DNA of 64,000 nt. It comes from Pseudoalteromonas rhizosphaerae. GTDB lineage: Bacteria; Pseudomonadota; Gammaproteobacteria; Enterobacterales; Alteromonadaceae. Shown here in pieces: positions 23,786-33,582 of the stretch. The notes beneath the pieces were generated by a model, which did no database searches, was not told the DNA's origin, and worked only from the letters and a program-made list of their open reading frames with translations. The position numbers were made by a program, and so were the translations under genes. Every line of letters begins with the position of its first letter. Within the stretch, counting starts at the first letter, position 1. The DNA is taken from the NCBI RefSeq assembly GCF_902498845.1, contig NZ_CABVLM010000013.1:62001-126000 (forward strand), given 5' to 3'.

Positions 23786-25963
23786 ATGAAAACAGCGCAA
23801 ATCCCAGCAGACGAAGAGTCTAGACTAAAAGCCTTGTATGAATATGAAATATTAGATACCAAAGCCGAACAAGTATTTGATGATTTAACTCAACTTGCTT
23901 CTGAAATTTGTGAAACGCCTATTTCACTCATTAGCTTAGTAGATCCGCAAAGACAGTGGTTTAAGTCAAAGTACGGTATTGATGTTGATGAAACCGAGAG
24001 AGAGATTGCATTTTGCTCCCATGCAATACTGCAAGACCACGTTTTTGAAATACCGAACGCATTACTCGATGAGCGCTTTCATGATAACCCGCTAGTTGTT
24101 AATAATCCAAACATACGATTTTATGCAGGCGCCCCGTTAGTAACTCCAAAAGGAAGTACTATAGGCACACTCTGTGTTATTAGCGATAAGCCCAAAAAGC
24201 TAAATCAAAACCAAATTAACGCTCTGACGATACTAGGTCGAGAAGTTATTACTCAACTTGAACTTAGATTAAACAACAGAAGATTAACATCAGCTCTAGA
24301 ACAACAAAAAATACATAATGAAGAACTTGAAGTACTAAAAAAAGAAGCTGATAGTGCCAACACCTTAAAGGGCCAATTTCTAGCAAATATGACCCATGAA
24401 CTTAGAACACCACTACACGGTATTTTAAATTTAGCTGAATTTGGCCTAGCTGAAGAAACGAGTTTAGAAAAAGATAACGCTTTGAAAAGTATTTTAAACT
24501 CAGCCAATATACTCTCAAGTATTGTGAATGACATTCTAGATTTTTCAAAAATTGAAGCTGGCAAACTAGATATCGAAAATATCAATTTTAATCTTAGAGA
24601 GGTTGTTAACGATCTCTTCAAGCCTCTCATTAAACAAGCATCAGATAAAGGCATTAAACTTACTTTATATATTGATGAGAAGGTGGCAGCAACTTTAAAA
24701 GGTGATCCTGTAAGGATCTCACAAATTTTAAATAACTTGTGTTCAAACGCGATTAAATTTACAAACCAAGGGCAAGTAAATCTCAAAGTCAGCGTTCAAA
24801 GTAGTTCATTAATTGAACAGGATATTTTATTTGAAATTATTGATACAGGTATTGGTATCAGCGAAGCAGCACAACAAAACTTATTTCAAGATTTTCATCA
24901 AGCAGATGCATCTATATCAAGATGTTATGGGGGCACAGGGCTTGGCTTATCAATCTGTGCCAAGTTAAGTCAACTAATGAAAGGTAAAATCGGCTTTACA
25001 AGTAAAGAAGGCGAAGGCTCTATATTTACGTATCAACAGAGCTTTGAAACACATCTATTGTATGATTCATTAAAACAAAAGAAAGAAATAACTAATTTAC
25101 AAGGGTGCACCATTCTAATCGCCGAAGATAATAAAATAAATCAACTCATCGTAAGTAAAATGCTACAAGCGCATAACGCCAATGTAGTAATCACAGAAAA
25201 CGGTAAAGAGTGTGTTGATTACTTTAATACAAACCCTGTAGATTTGATTTTTATGGATATCCAAATGCCAGTAATGGATGGAGTACAAGCCACAAAAGCA
25301 ATTCGGGCACAACAAGGAGATAAAACAACCCCAATTATAGCCTTGACAGCTAACACCTTGAAACAAAACATTGAACATTATTTAGACATTGGTATGGATG
25401 GTTATTTAGCTAAACCATTTGATAAAGATAAATTAAATAGCTTACTTAATATTTACAACCCTAATAACCTCAATCTAAAAAAGCTAGCGGTTAAAATTAG
25501 TGATCCTAATATTTCAAGCAAATATAAACTAAATCAGACATGCCAAGAGTTAAAAAAGCTAATTCCAAATGCAAATAGAGTTAGCCTTTGGTTACTAAAC
25601 CACGAATATACTGCGATAAATTGTTTAATATGCCTTGATGAAAATGAGGTAGTAACAAATGACATGGTTTTAAAAGCTCAGGATTTTCCTGCATACTTTA
25701 ATTATATTTTAGGTAACCAAGTACTTGATGCATCGGATGCAAGGAACAACGAAGTAACAAAGGACTTAAATAAATCCTATTTTGAACCATTCAATGTGTA
25801 TTCCTTACTTGATTATATCTATTTTATAGATGACAAACCGTTAGGCGTAATTTGTTGTGAAAGTGTTGACTCAAAAGTGTCATGGGACTATGCAGACAAA
25901 GAAGCACTGATAAAGATAGCGGATGTAACAACTCTTTTTTTATCCAAGCAACTCAAGTCTTAA
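23786..25963 (+). CDS. Cytosolic hybrid sensor histidine kinase (GAF-HisKA-HATPase-REC-GAF-like)
   Basis: About 725 residues. A TTG 12 bases upstream (23774) is also possible. Numbered from that TTG: GAF domain at about 20-165 of the type found after 'RLxALxxYxILDT' starts; a coiled coil at 170-198; phospho-acceptor His208 in NMTHELRTPL; N box near 321-330; G boxes DTGIGIS and GGTGLGLSI at 358-393; receiver domain at 445-560 with Asp495 in MDIQMPVMDG and Lys547; and a C-terminal ~160-residue GAF-like domain without catalytic signature. No membrane segment and no HPt domain, so phosphotransfer must go to a separate HPt. The signal is unknown. Monocistronic, terminator follows. Confidence 0.88.
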   Translation: MKTAQIPADEESRLKALYEYEILDTKAEQVFDDLTQLASEICETPISLISLVDPQRQWFKSKYGIDVDETEREIAFCSHAILQDHVFEIPNALLDERFHDNPLVVNNPNIRFYAGAPLVTPKGSTIGTLCVISDKPKKLNQNQINALTILGREVITQLELRLNNRRLTSALEQQKIHNEELEVLKKEADSANTLKGQFLANMTHELRTPLHGILNLAEFGLAEETSLEKDNALKSILNSANILSSIVNDILDFSKIEAGKLDIENINFNLREVVNDLFKPLIKQASDKGIKLTLYIDEKVAATLKGDPVRISQILNNLCSNAIKFTNQGQVNLKVSVQSSSLIEQDILFEIIDTGIGISEAAQQNLFQDFHQADASISRCYGGTGLGLSICAKLSQLMKGKIGFTSKEGEGSIFTYQQSFETHLLYDSLKQKKEITNLQGCTILIAEDNKINQLIVSKMLQAHNANVVITENGKECVDYFNTNPVDLIFMDIQMPVMDGVQATKAIRAQQGDKTTPIIALTANTLKQNIEHYLDIGMDGYLAKPFDKDKLNSLLNIYNPNNLNLKKLAVKISDPNISSKYKLNQTCQELKKLIPNANRVSLWLLNHEYTAINCLICLDENEVVTNDMVLKAQDFPAYFNYILGNQVLDASDARNNEVTKDLNKSYFEPFNVYSLLDYIYFIDDKPLGVICCESVDSKVSWDYADKEALIKIADVTTLFLSKQLKS

Positions 25964-25987
25964 TAAAAGTAATGAGAATATAAAAAA

Positions 25988-26016
25988 GGGGACTATTATT
26001 TGATAAAATAGTCCCC
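25988..26016. terminator. Terminator between sensor kinase and cio operon
   Basis: GGGGACTATT pairs with AATAGTCCCC across 9 bases, with A and T tracts on either side. It serves the convergent genes on both strands. Confidence 0.75.
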
Positions 26017-26035
26017 CGTAATTTAACTAACGTTA

Positions 26036-26155
26036 TTACTTCATTCCTGCAAGAGTCATCAAAAAGCGGATCAAAAGAGACACTAAAAATAATGAAGCAA
26101 CACTCAAGACCCAAATGATAATTAACCATTTAAATTGATGAAGATGCTTTTTCAT
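26036..26155 (-). CDS. Small subunit of cyanide-insensitive bd oxidase (DUF2474)
   Basis: A 39-residue frame with a strong GGAGGG 3-4 bases before the ATG. It reads as a basic N-terminus (MKKHLHQFKW), a single membrane helix (LIIIWVLSVASLFLVSLLI), then RFLMTLAGMK. This is the DUF2474 pattern (xxxWxxxxWxxSVxxLxxxxxxLRxLMxxAG), a short third subunit found after cioAB/cydAB genes and comparable to CydX. It lies 47 bases downstream of cioB on the same strand. It is easily missed because of its size. Confidence 0.75.
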   Translation of the reverse strand: MKKHLHQFKWLIIIWVLSVASLFLVSLLIRFLMTLAGMK

Positions 26156-26202
26156 ATACCCTCCACAAAGCCTTCGCTAAATAGTGCAATAGCATTGAAT
26201 AA

Positions 26203-27213
26203 CTAATGATACCCCTCGGTATCAACAACTTTGCCACGAAATACATAATAAGACCAAAACGTATAAGCCAATATAAACGGCACGATGATAACAACACCAA
26301 CCAAGGTGAATTTTAAACTTGATTCAGGCGCTGCTGCTTCATAAATAGATACACTTGGTGGAATAATGTTTGGCCAAAGGCTAATACATAAGCCTAAATA
26401 TCCCATAAACAACATACACAGCGCATAAATAAATGGCCGATAGTGTTTACTTGAGTTTACTGAGCCCAGTAATAATAAAACAAAAATACCAGTAATAATT
26501 GGCAAAGGAGCAAGATATACAATATTTGACCAATTAAACCACATTGCTTTTACATCAGCGTTGATCAGTGGTGTATAAATGCTGATACCTAACATGCACA
26601 AGGCTAATAAAATAGTTAATGGCTTAATAAGTTTACGCATTTGTTTATACAAATTATGCTCTGTTTTAACCACTAACCAAGTGGCACCTAATAAGCCATA
26701 AGCAAACAGTAAACTACACCCTGTAAATAAGCTAAATGGTGTTAACCAGTCTAAAGATCCACCAGCAAACTCACCATTTTCAACAGGAAAACCAATAATA
26801 ACAGCGCCCATTGCTACACCTTGAGCAAAGGTTGCCATAAACGAGCCTACAAAAAATAACTTATCCCATAATGGACGGTGAGACTCAGTCGCTTTAAAGC
26901 GAAATTCAAACGCAACACCTCGTAATATTAAGCCAAATAACATCACTAAAATAGGCCCATATAAGGCTGATAATATGACTGAGTAAGCCATAGGAAACGC
27001 AGCTAACAAGCCTGCCCCGCCAAGCACTAACCACGTTTCATTACCATCCCAAACTGGGGCAACGGAGTTAACCATGATATCTCTTTCATGTTTATTTTTA
27101 ACCAGCGGAAAAAGTAGGCCAATCCCTAAGTCAAAACCATCTAAAAACACATACATCATTAAACCAAAGCCAATAATGAGTGCCCAGATACTCGGTAAGT
27201 CAAAATTCATCAT
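26203..27213 (-). CDS. cioB: Cytochrome bd-type quinol oxidase subunit II (CioB/CydB)
   Basis: A protein of 336 residues with eight to nine membrane helices. It has the CydB family start (ALIIGFGLMMYVFLDGFDLGIGLLFP), NSVAPVWDGNETWLVLGGAGLLAAFP near residue 50-75, and LRGVAFEFRFK. With subunit I it reduces oxygen to water using quinol in the inner membrane. The start has AGGAG 6 bases upstream and lies 8 bases after the subunit I stop, so translation is coupled. E. coli CydB is slightly longer. The length here fits the Cio branch. Confidence 0.92.
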   Translation of the reverse strand: MMNFDLPSIWALIIGFGLMMYVFLDGFDLGIGLLFPLVKNKHERDIMVNSVAPVWDGNETWLVLGGAGLLAAFPMAYSVILSALYGPILVMLFGLILRGVAFEFRFKATESHRPLWDKLFFVGSFMATFAQGVAMGAVIIGFPVENGEFAGGSLDWLTPFSLFTGCSLLFAYGLLGATWLVVKTEHNLYKQMRKLIKPLTILLALCMLGISIYTPLINADVKAMWFNWSNIVYLAPLPIITGIFVLLLLGSVNSSKHYRPFIYALCMLFMGYLGLCISLWPNIIPPSVSIYEAAAPESSLKFTLVGVVIIVPFILAYTFWSYYVFRGKVVDTEGYH

Positions 27214-27221
27214 GTAATCTC

Positions 27222-28622
27222 CTAAAGCTCAACACCATCGGCCGCTGATAACGGACGAGCCGGACGTTTGTTTAAGTCATCTTTATTATCGTTGTCATAC
27301 ACTTGTTCAGGGCCCTTTTTGATAAGTGCTAACATATAACGCACACCGACCCCAAACACACAGACATATAAAACAACAAAAGTAAGTAATGAATAACTCA
27401 TTGCCGTCATCGAATGAGCAGAGCTTGCATCAACCGTTCTTTGTAACCCATATACAACCCAAGGTTGTCGTCCCACCTCTGTAACAAACCAGCCAGTTAG
27501 CATCGCAATCAATCCGGCGGGGCCCATTGCAACACAAAACCTTAAGAACCATTTTTTCTCGTATAATCGGCCTTTTTTACGTAACACTAACCCTGTTATG
27601 CCTAATAAAATCATCAATAACCCTAAAGCGACCATAATTCTAAAACTAAAAAAAACAATTGGCACATAAGGGCGATCTTCAGGAGGTACAGATGTTAATG
27701 GTGCAATGGTGCCATCAAGACTATGCGTTAAAATTAAGCTAGCAAGATGAGGTATTTCTATAGCGTAATCATTGCGCTCTTCTTCCATATTTGGCCAACC
27801 GAATAAAACTAATGGGACACCTTCGCCGGGTTCTGATTCATGCCAATGTCCTTCCATTGCTGCCACTTTCATTGGTTGATACTCAAGTGTATTTAAGCCA
27901 TGTTCGTCTCCTACAAAAGCTTGCAATGGCGCGATAATTAACAACATCCACATTGCCATCGACAACATTTTTTTTGCCGCTTGAGTGTGCGAGCCTTTTA
28001 ATAAATGCCATGCACCAGATCCGCCTACCAACAAGGCTGTCGCTAAAAAAGCGGCTAAGCCCATATGGACTAAACGATAAGGAAATGAAGGATTAAATAT
28101 TATCTCAAACCAGTCAACCGGAACCGCTCGGCCATCAATAATTTCATAGCCTTGAGGTGTTTGCATCCAGCTGTTAGAAGCCAAAATCCAAGTCATTGAA
28201 ATCAACGTACCGATTGCCACTAAACAGGTGGATGTAAAGTGAAGCTTTTCGCCAACTTTATTCCAACCAAAAAGCATAACGCCAAGAAAGCCAGCTTCTA
28301 AGAAAAACGCAGTCATCACCTCATAACTGAGTAATGGCCCCGTAATAGCTCCAGCAAAATTAGAAAACTGACTCCAGTTAGTACCAAACTGATAAGCCAT
28401 TACGATGCCGGATACCACTCCCATAGCAAAATTTACCGCAAACACTTTCATCCAAAAACGACAAAGCGTCATGTATATCGGTTTTCGCGTGTATAACCAA
28501 AGCCCTTCAAGTACCGCAAGGTAACTTGCCAAGCCAATTGTTATTGCAGGAAAAATAATATGAAAAGAGACTGTAAATGCAAACTGTATACGAGCTAAAT
28601 CAATAGCAGTAAAATCTATCAT
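27222..28622 (-). CDS. cioA: Cytochrome bd-type quinol oxidase subunit I (CioA/CydA)
   Basis: A protein of 466 residues, nine membrane helices. The family haem ligands are visible: His21 (b595 position) in FAFTVSFHIIFP, His186 (b558) in YRLVHMGLAAF. The GDEHG and QPMKVAAMEGHWH segments mark the quinol-side loop. The Q-loop is short, as in the cyanide-insensitive (Cio) branch rather than E. coli CydA. First gene of cioA-cioB-DUF2474. Transcribed away from the MocR regulator at 28755 across a ~130-base divergent promoter region, so that regulator may control it. Confidence 0.93.
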   Translation of the reverse strand: MIDFTAIDLARIQFAFTVSFHIIFPAITIGLASYLAVLEGLWLYTRKPIYMTLCRFWMKVFAVNFAMGVVSGIVMAYQFGTNWSQFSNFAGAITGPLLSYEVMTAFFLEAGFLGVMLFGWNKVGEKLHFTSTCLVAIGTLISMTWILASNSWMQTPQGYEIIDGRAVPVDWFEIIFNPSFPYRLVHMGLAAFLATALLVGGSGAWHLLKGSHTQAAKKMLSMAMWMLLIIAPLQAFVGDEHGLNTLEYQPMKVAAMEGHWHESEPGEGVPLVLFGWPNMEEERNDYAIEIPHLASLILTHSLDGTIAPLTSVPPEDRPYVPIVFFSFRIMVALGLLMILLGITGLVLRKKGRLYEKKWFLRFCVAMGPAGLIAMLTGWFVTEVGRQPWVVYGLQRTVDASSAHSMTAMSYSLLTFVVLYVCVFGVGVRYMLALIKKGPEQVYDNDNKDDLNKRPARPLSAADGVEL

Positions 28623-28754
28623 AACGCCAACCTACTCCTAGTTAATTACAGAGCAAACATTAAACTTATCACCTATGGTATATATCTTTTTTTTACAGTA
28701 CAGGCACAGAAAAATAATTTACAATGAGTACAGATTGTCACTACGAGCGAGAGC

Positions 28755-30164
28755 ATGAAACAGTTCAAATATACAGAGCTTGAGGCTATCTTAAAAAAGA
28801 AAATTGACGCTAACAGCTTTACTCCAACAGGCAAGTTGCCCTCAGTGAGAGAGCTTTGCAAACTACAAGGCCTTTCAAAAGCAACCGTATTACATTCGTT
28901 ACATCGCTTGGAATCACAAGGACTTATTTATGCAAAACCTAAATCAGGTTACTTTGTAACGCAAATAAAGCCGCCTAAACGAGTGCTACCAAAACAAATC
29001 AAAACATCATCTACTCCACGCAATGTGTCAGTACCTGCGATTTTAAAAGACATTATGACGCGCAGTGCTGCCTTTGATATTTTACCAAGTGCTGGCGCGC
29101 AGGAAGATGCTACTCACTTAACCGTTCTTAATCGACATTTAAACAAAGCATTTCGTTCTTCTCAAAGTCAAAAAGCATTTTACTATAATAGTTCTGATGG
29201 TGATTTGCGTTTGAAGCACGCAATAATTAACCACTATGGTGGTTTAAACCAAAAACCTGATGAGCTTTGCATTACCAATGGGTGTCAGCACAGTTTATTT
29301 ATTTCTCTTATGGCCACGTGTTCGCCAGGCGACACTGTCGCTGTTGAATCGCCAACTTTTTACGGGGTATTGCAAATATTAGAACAACTTAACCTAAAAA
29401 TAATAGAAGTAGCATGCGATCCCGAGCACGGCGTAAGCATTGACGATCTGACAAAAAAAATAGCCAAGTGGCCCATAAAAGCATGTGTCGTCTCACCTAA
29501 TTACTCAACGCCAACAGGTGCATGTATGCCTCATAGAGCAAGAGAAGAGCTACTTAAATTGGCAGTGAAAAGTGATTTTTGTATTATCGAAGACGACATT
29601 TACGGCGATCTGGCTTTTCCTCCTTTTGTTAGTGAGTCTTTAAAAAGTCTCGACACCCAAGGACAAGTAATTTTGTGTAGTTCATTCTCAAAAAGCTTAT
29701 CAAGAGATTTACGTATCGGATGGGTTTTTGGAGGAAAGTGGCATGATAAAATCACTCAACTTAAACTCGTTACCCAACTTTCTTCATGTGGGTCGATTCA
29801 ACAAGGATTAGCCACTTTTATAGAAGATGGTCACTATCGTCGCTACCTAAATAAGCACGTATATGCAATTAAACAACAACAAGCAGAGCTGATTAATTTT
29901 TTACAAACCCATTGGCCTGAGGATATACGCTTTACACAAGCTAATGGCGGCATATCTATGTGGGTCGAGTTAGATGAGTCAATAGATACCCAAAAAAGTT
30001 ACAATGAAATACTACAACAAGGTATCGTCATGACCCCGGGCTCACTTTTCTCAGCATCAGGGCAATATAAAAACTTTTTACGATTGAGTTATATTCACCC
30101 CCTCACTAAAGCAAGGGAAGTTGCGATCAAAAAACTATTCAGCACCCTCTTGGTAAAAAAATAA
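28755..30164 (+). CDS. MocR-type regulator (GntR HTH + class I aminotransferase)
   Basis: A protein of 469 residues. Winged helix at about 5-72 (GKLPSVRELCKLQGLSKATVLHSLHRLESQGLIYAKPKSGYFV). Aminotransferase-like domain about 110-465 with TNGCQHSLFISLMA, ESPTFYG, VSPNYSTPTG and the PLP-lysine site SSFSKSLSRDLRIGW. Members bind PLP to control transcription, often of vitamin B6, GABA or amino acid genes. The target here is not known. It diverges from cioAB, which makes that operon or itself a possible target. The start codon follows a weak ribosome site. Confidence 0.88.
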   Translation: MKQFKYTELEAILKKKIDANSFTPTGKLPSVRELCKLQGLSKATVLHSLHRLESQGLIYAKPKSGYFVTQIKPPKRVLPKQIKTSSTPRNVSVPAILKDIMTRSAAFDILPSAGAQEDATHLTVLNRHLNKAFRSSQSQKAFYYNSSDGDLRLKHAIINHYGGLNQKPDELCITNGCQHSLFISLMATCSPGDTVAVESPTFYGVLQILEQLNLKIIEVACDPEHGVSIDDLTKKIAKWPIKACVVSPNYSTPTGACMPHRAREELLKLAVKSDFCIIEDDIYGDLAFPPFVSESLKSLDTQGQVILCSSFSKSLSRDLRIGWVFGGKWHDKITQLKLVTQLSSCGSIQQGLATFIEDGHYRRYLNKHVYAIKQQQAELINFLQTHWPEDIRFTQANGGISMWVELDESIDTQKSYNEILQQGIVMTPGSLFSASGQYKNFLRLSYIHPLTKAREVAIKKLFSTLLVKK

Positions 30165-30311
30165 CACGCTTTATGCCTACGATAAGCCGCTTTAACATCA
30201 AATAATAAGGTGGTTTCGGCTAAAACTACTATCAAAGTTGTTGCCAGTCGACAAGCTCGGTTATAATCCGCTCATCTGGCTATATCTTTGGCCTCTAACT
30301 GGATTAAAACG

Positions 30312-30620
30312 ATGAAAAAACTCTCTGCGGTGCAAATAAAACAACAAGCACTGGTACTTAAAGTTGCTGATGCAATTGAAGAGCAAGGCCGTAATGAACT
30401 CACTGGCATGCTGCAATGCTGGTTTGACGTGGAATATCACTTATTTCCAGGCTCTTTACTAATGTGTTTTCAGTTTGAGAATCAGCAGGCGTTAACAGCG
30501 GCAGAGCCTGACTTATTAAAGTGGCAAAAACGTTTAAGTGGTGCAATGCTTAAAAAAGGCGTTATTTTAAAAGACATGCGCAAGCATTTAGTTTTCACCC
30601 TAAAGGGGCCTGATGATTAA
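30312..30620 (+). CDS. Conserved hypothetical protein, 102 aa
   Basis: From the Met at 30312 (MKKLSAVQIKQQALVLKVADAIEEQGRNELTG...). A codon at 30288 would add eight residues without a better ribosome site. Soluble alpha/beta protein, no signal, with a conserved-looking middle (WFDVEYHLFPGSLLMCFQFE). I recognise no named domain. Downstream ~130 bases are empty. Confidence 0.6.
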   Translation: MKKLSAVQIKQQALVLKVADAIEEQGRNELTGMLQCWFDVEYHLFPGSLLMCFQFENQQALTAAEPDLLKWQKRLSGAMLKKGVILKDMRKHLVFTLKGPDD

Positions 30621-30753
30621 GTCAGATAGTAGCCATCAATCAAGCCGTTTTTAGTATGATGCGAGCTTTTTGTTGGTCAGAATTTATTCCATCAAAAGCT
30701 AATTATCAATATTGCATCATTTTAGGCTAGAACCTGACTTACATTTAAAAAGT

Positions 30754-31356
30754 TTACACACTAGCATCGTGAGCTCCTTCAAGACCTCGTTGCTTAACAT
30801 GTTTAATCAATTCAGGGAAAAACGCTAAAAACATAGCATCTAATTCAGTGTAGTGTCGGGCTATATCAGCAGCAGCGCCAGAAAACGTATTAGTAAAGCG
30901 AATGCGCTTGGCAATATTATCAAGTGCAACCCCGACCCCTTCGACGGTTTCGTATTCTTTAAACCAATCATTCTGCGTCATATGTTTTACAACACTTTGC
31001 ATTCTTGGCGGCATAACGGGTGTACGCTTACCCAAAAGCCTATAACTGATTTGCTTAAAGTCACTTAGCGGTTGATCGTTAAACCGTTGCCAATGCTGAA
31101 TTAAAAAATGATCGAACACCACATCAATAGCGACACCCGCAAAGCGTTTACGCTGAGGCGAAAAATACTGTTTAGCTTCTTTCACTAAAGGGTGAGCATC
31201 TGTAAACTTGTCGACTAGATAGTGGTTATCTAGTGCATTTTTTACCGTGATTGGCAATTGCTTTACATGCCTATTGCCGCCAAAATCACCAAGCAAGTTG
31301 CCAAAGTGCGAGTCTGCTGTAGGCTGTGCTAAATAAAGATGAGCTAAGTAGTTCAA
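30754..31356 (-). CDS. acpH: Acyl carrier protein phosphodiesterase
   Basis: A protein of 200 residues that begins MNYLAHLYLAQPT like E. coli AcpH. The start is a TTG at 31356 with AAGAGA upstream. GNLLGDF with Asp24, a His-rich HYLVDKFTDAHP motif near 45-55, and DVVFDHFLIQHW near 79-90 provide the metal ligands of this HD-type hydrolase. It removes the 4'-phosphopantetheine arm from holo-ACP in the cytosol. The length is the usual one. Its gene is single, with an HxlR relic behind its promoter. Confidence 0.88.
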   Translation of the reverse strand: MNYLAHLYLAQPTADSHFGNLLGDFGGNRHVKQLPITVKNALDNHYLVDKFTDAHPLVKEAKQYFSPQRKRFAGVAIDVVFDHFLIQHWQRFNDQPLSDFKQISYRLLGKRTPVMPPRMQSVVKHMTQNDWFKEYETVEGVGVALDNIAKRIRFTNTFSGAAADIARHYTELDAMFLAFFPELIKHVKQRGLEGAHDASV

Positions 31357-31383
31357 AGTAATATCTCTTTATATTTCATTATA

Positions 31384-31527
31384 TTAAGAGCTTTCACTCA
31401 CGTCTCCTAACAGGCGAGTTAAATCATTAAAGCGAACAAGCCCACCTTTTAGATGGTAAATACTCGAGCCTTTCCACTTGCCGCCTATTAGCTCTCCTAA
31501 AAATGCAACTAGGTTACTAAAAGTATA
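31384..31527 (-). pseudogene. HxlR-type winged-helix relic
   Basis: One minus-strand frame, with no start codon, reads ELIGGKWKG-SSIYHLKGG-LVRFNDLTRLLGDVSES and stops. This is the N-terminal half of the HxlR DNA-binding domain (IGGKWxxxILxxL, RFxELxRxL). The C-terminal half is gone. It is a decayed regulator. The remaining 300 bases to 31836 contain no gene. Confidence 0.7.
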
Positions 31528-31836
31528 CTAGTTGCTATTACCTTACAGGTAACTAATATATACCACATATTAACAAGCATTTTTAAGGAAAATACAATCA
31601 ACACTGAACGCACAAATGCACGACAGCCGAATGCTAGTGTACTGATCTTGCAGGTGTAAAAAAATAAAGATCTTTTTCATAAATATCTTTATTTACTGAG
31701 AGTGAGCACATCATAAAGAAGCAATAAAAGGCATCAGACCAAAGAGGTATAAACCTAATAGTTAAAATTCATACATTATTTCAAATACTCATGCCTTTGC
31801 ATGTGATTTTTATTACAATGCCTGCAAACCTGAATA

Positions 31837-33459
31837 GTGGAACTGCATGTGCAACAATTTAAACATACCCTCTTAACGCTTTTGGCCCTATGGGCATTCG
31901 CACTGATGCCGGATGTCATTTATGGCTTGTTTAATCATAACTACTTGGCCGGTTATAACTTCAAAAGCATTATCATTACCTTACTGTTAATGGTCTTCAT
32001 GCTGTTAAGCCGCACCCCTAAACTTAACAATATTGTTTTACTGATAATGGCTCTAATGCAGGCCTCTGAACTGATGTACTTCCAATACTTTGGCGGCTTT
32101 TACAGTGCTTTTGATATGGTGCTAATGATGGGTGAAATGCATGATGCACTAATTGGCTTTGCTGATGGTTTGAAATTTATGCTACCAGCGTTCTTTTTAT
32201 CCATGGCATTTTATGGCTTAGCGTATTTCACCTATAACAAATACCATAAAACCAGTTTTACCGTACCTTATATCTCGGTGTTGTTTGTATTATTGCTCAC
32301 GTTACCCTTTTTACAGTCTTTAGGTTCTAAGAGCTCTCAAAAATACCAGCCTAATATTGCGCACTCAGCTATGAAAAATGGCTTATACAGTGTGTCATTC
32401 TTTAGCGCTCGCCAGTTAAAAATGATTCTGGGATTACGTAAAGAAATGCCTAGCTATCAACCTTATCAATTGAGCAAAGGCGAACCTGCGGATGCAAATA
32501 TTGTAATTTTAATGGGTGAAAGCCTGAGTTATTACAATATGGGTTTATATGGTTATCAAAGAGATACAACGCCAGATTTAATGCCGTATAAACAAGACCC
32601 TAATTTCTTTTATTTGCCTGCGATCTCAAGCGCTGTTTCAACACGAGTATCTCTTAGCTTATTTTTTAACACCGTATATGAGCCTAATAATGCAGTCCAT
32701 ATAAGTAAAATGGACACTGCTTTGTTTCGGTTAGCTAAGCGTCAAGGGTTTGAAACCCATTACATTACTACACAAAAAAATGCAGGAGGTTTAACCTATG
32801 CATTTTCACTTGGGGATATTGATACCTGGAAAGAAGATAAGCATCTAGATCAGTTCGATGGAGATTATGATGATCGTTTATTGCTCGAACTTAATTCCAT
32901 GAATCTGGATTACAATAAGCCCCAATTTATTACGTTACATATGCGCAGCGCTCATGCACCTTATGTAGCTAATTACCCTAAAACTCAAGAAGTGTATCCT
33001 GTTGATGAGCAACCCTATGAAAAGTACATGCTGAATAGCTACGATAACTCAGTACTTTACACACAAAAGGTGATAGCTAACATTTATGAATTCTTTAAAG
33101 ATTCAGGTAAACCAACATATATATTCTTCACGCCAGATCATGGTGAACTGACAGGGCAAGATGGTCGTTTTGGACATAACGCTGTCGATATGGATATCGC
33201 CCGGGTACCATTTATGTTTTACGGTGTTGATATTCCAAAAAATGAAATAACTCGAATTAAAAAAGAATTAGGCTGTATGCCTAACCATTATTTAATTAGT
33301 CTGCAAGTGGCTAAAGTATTGGGTTATGACATTAAAAACCCGAATGAAGAGCAAGGTAAGTATTACTTGAACGGCACCGATGTATTTGGCGAGGCAGGCT
33401 TTATGCAGTACGATTTAAAGCAAATACAAGATAAAACTTGTCCAGAATTTTCAAAGTAG
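31837..33459 (+). CDS. Phosphoethanolamine-transferase-like membrane sulfatase (EptA/CptA superfamily)
   Basis: A protein of 540 residues from a GTG. Five membrane helices in the first ~175 residues, then a periplasmic alkaline-phosphatase-fold domain. Metal and catalytic motifs are ILMGES near 227-231, the nucleophile Thr near 269 in SAVSTRVSLSLFF, FFTPDHGE near 430-437 and FGHN near 445. The family moves phosphoethanolamine from phosphatidylethanolamine onto lipid A, LPS core or glycans. The substrate here cannot be told from sequence. No two-component regulator is adjacent. A terminator follows. Confidence 0.85.
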   Translation: MELHVQQFKHTLLTLLALWAFALMPDVIYGLFNHNYLAGYNFKSIIITLLLMVFMLLSRTPKLNNIVLLIMALMQASELMYFQYFGGFYSAFDMVLMMGEMHDALIGFADGLKFMLPAFFLSMAFYGLAYFTYNKYHKTSFTVPYISVLFVLLLTLPFLQSLGSKSSQKYQPNIAHSAMKNGLYSVSFFSARQLKMILGLRKEMPSYQPYQLSKGEPADANIVILMGESLSYYNMGLYGYQRDTTPDLMPYKQDPNFFYLPAISSAVSTRVSLSLFFNTVYEPNNAVHISKMDTALFRLAKRQGFETHYITTQKNAGGLTYAFSLGDIDTWKEDKHLDQFDGDYDDRLLLELNSMNLDYNKPQFITLHMRSAHAPYVANYPKTQEVYPVDEQPYEKYMLNSYDNSVLYTQKVIANIYEFFKDSGKPTYIFFTPDHGELTGQDGRFGHNAVDMDIARVPFMFYGVDIPKNEITRIKKELGCMPNHYLISLQVAKVLGYDIKNPNEEQGKYYLNGTDVFGEAGFMQYDLKQIQDKTCPEFSK

Positions 33460-33472
33460 CTCCTCAGTATTC

Positions 33473-33496
33473 AGCCGCTCTATGAGCGGCTTTTAT
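33473..33496 (+). terminator. Terminator of the sulfatase-like gene
   Basis: AGCCGCTC and GAGCGGCT with a 3-base loop, followed by TTTTATGTTT. Confidence 0.85.
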
Positions 33497-33582
33497 GTTT
33501 ATAGCACCTTATACTTTCAATTTAGTGTGGTTGATTCACATCTAATATTCTTGATTAACTATAAAAACAAACCTACAACTCA

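Noticed and set aside
24253..24786. Antisense 177-aa frame in the sensor kinase
   Set aside because: Lies wholly opposite the HisKA/ATPase coding region. Phe/Ser-rich shadow.
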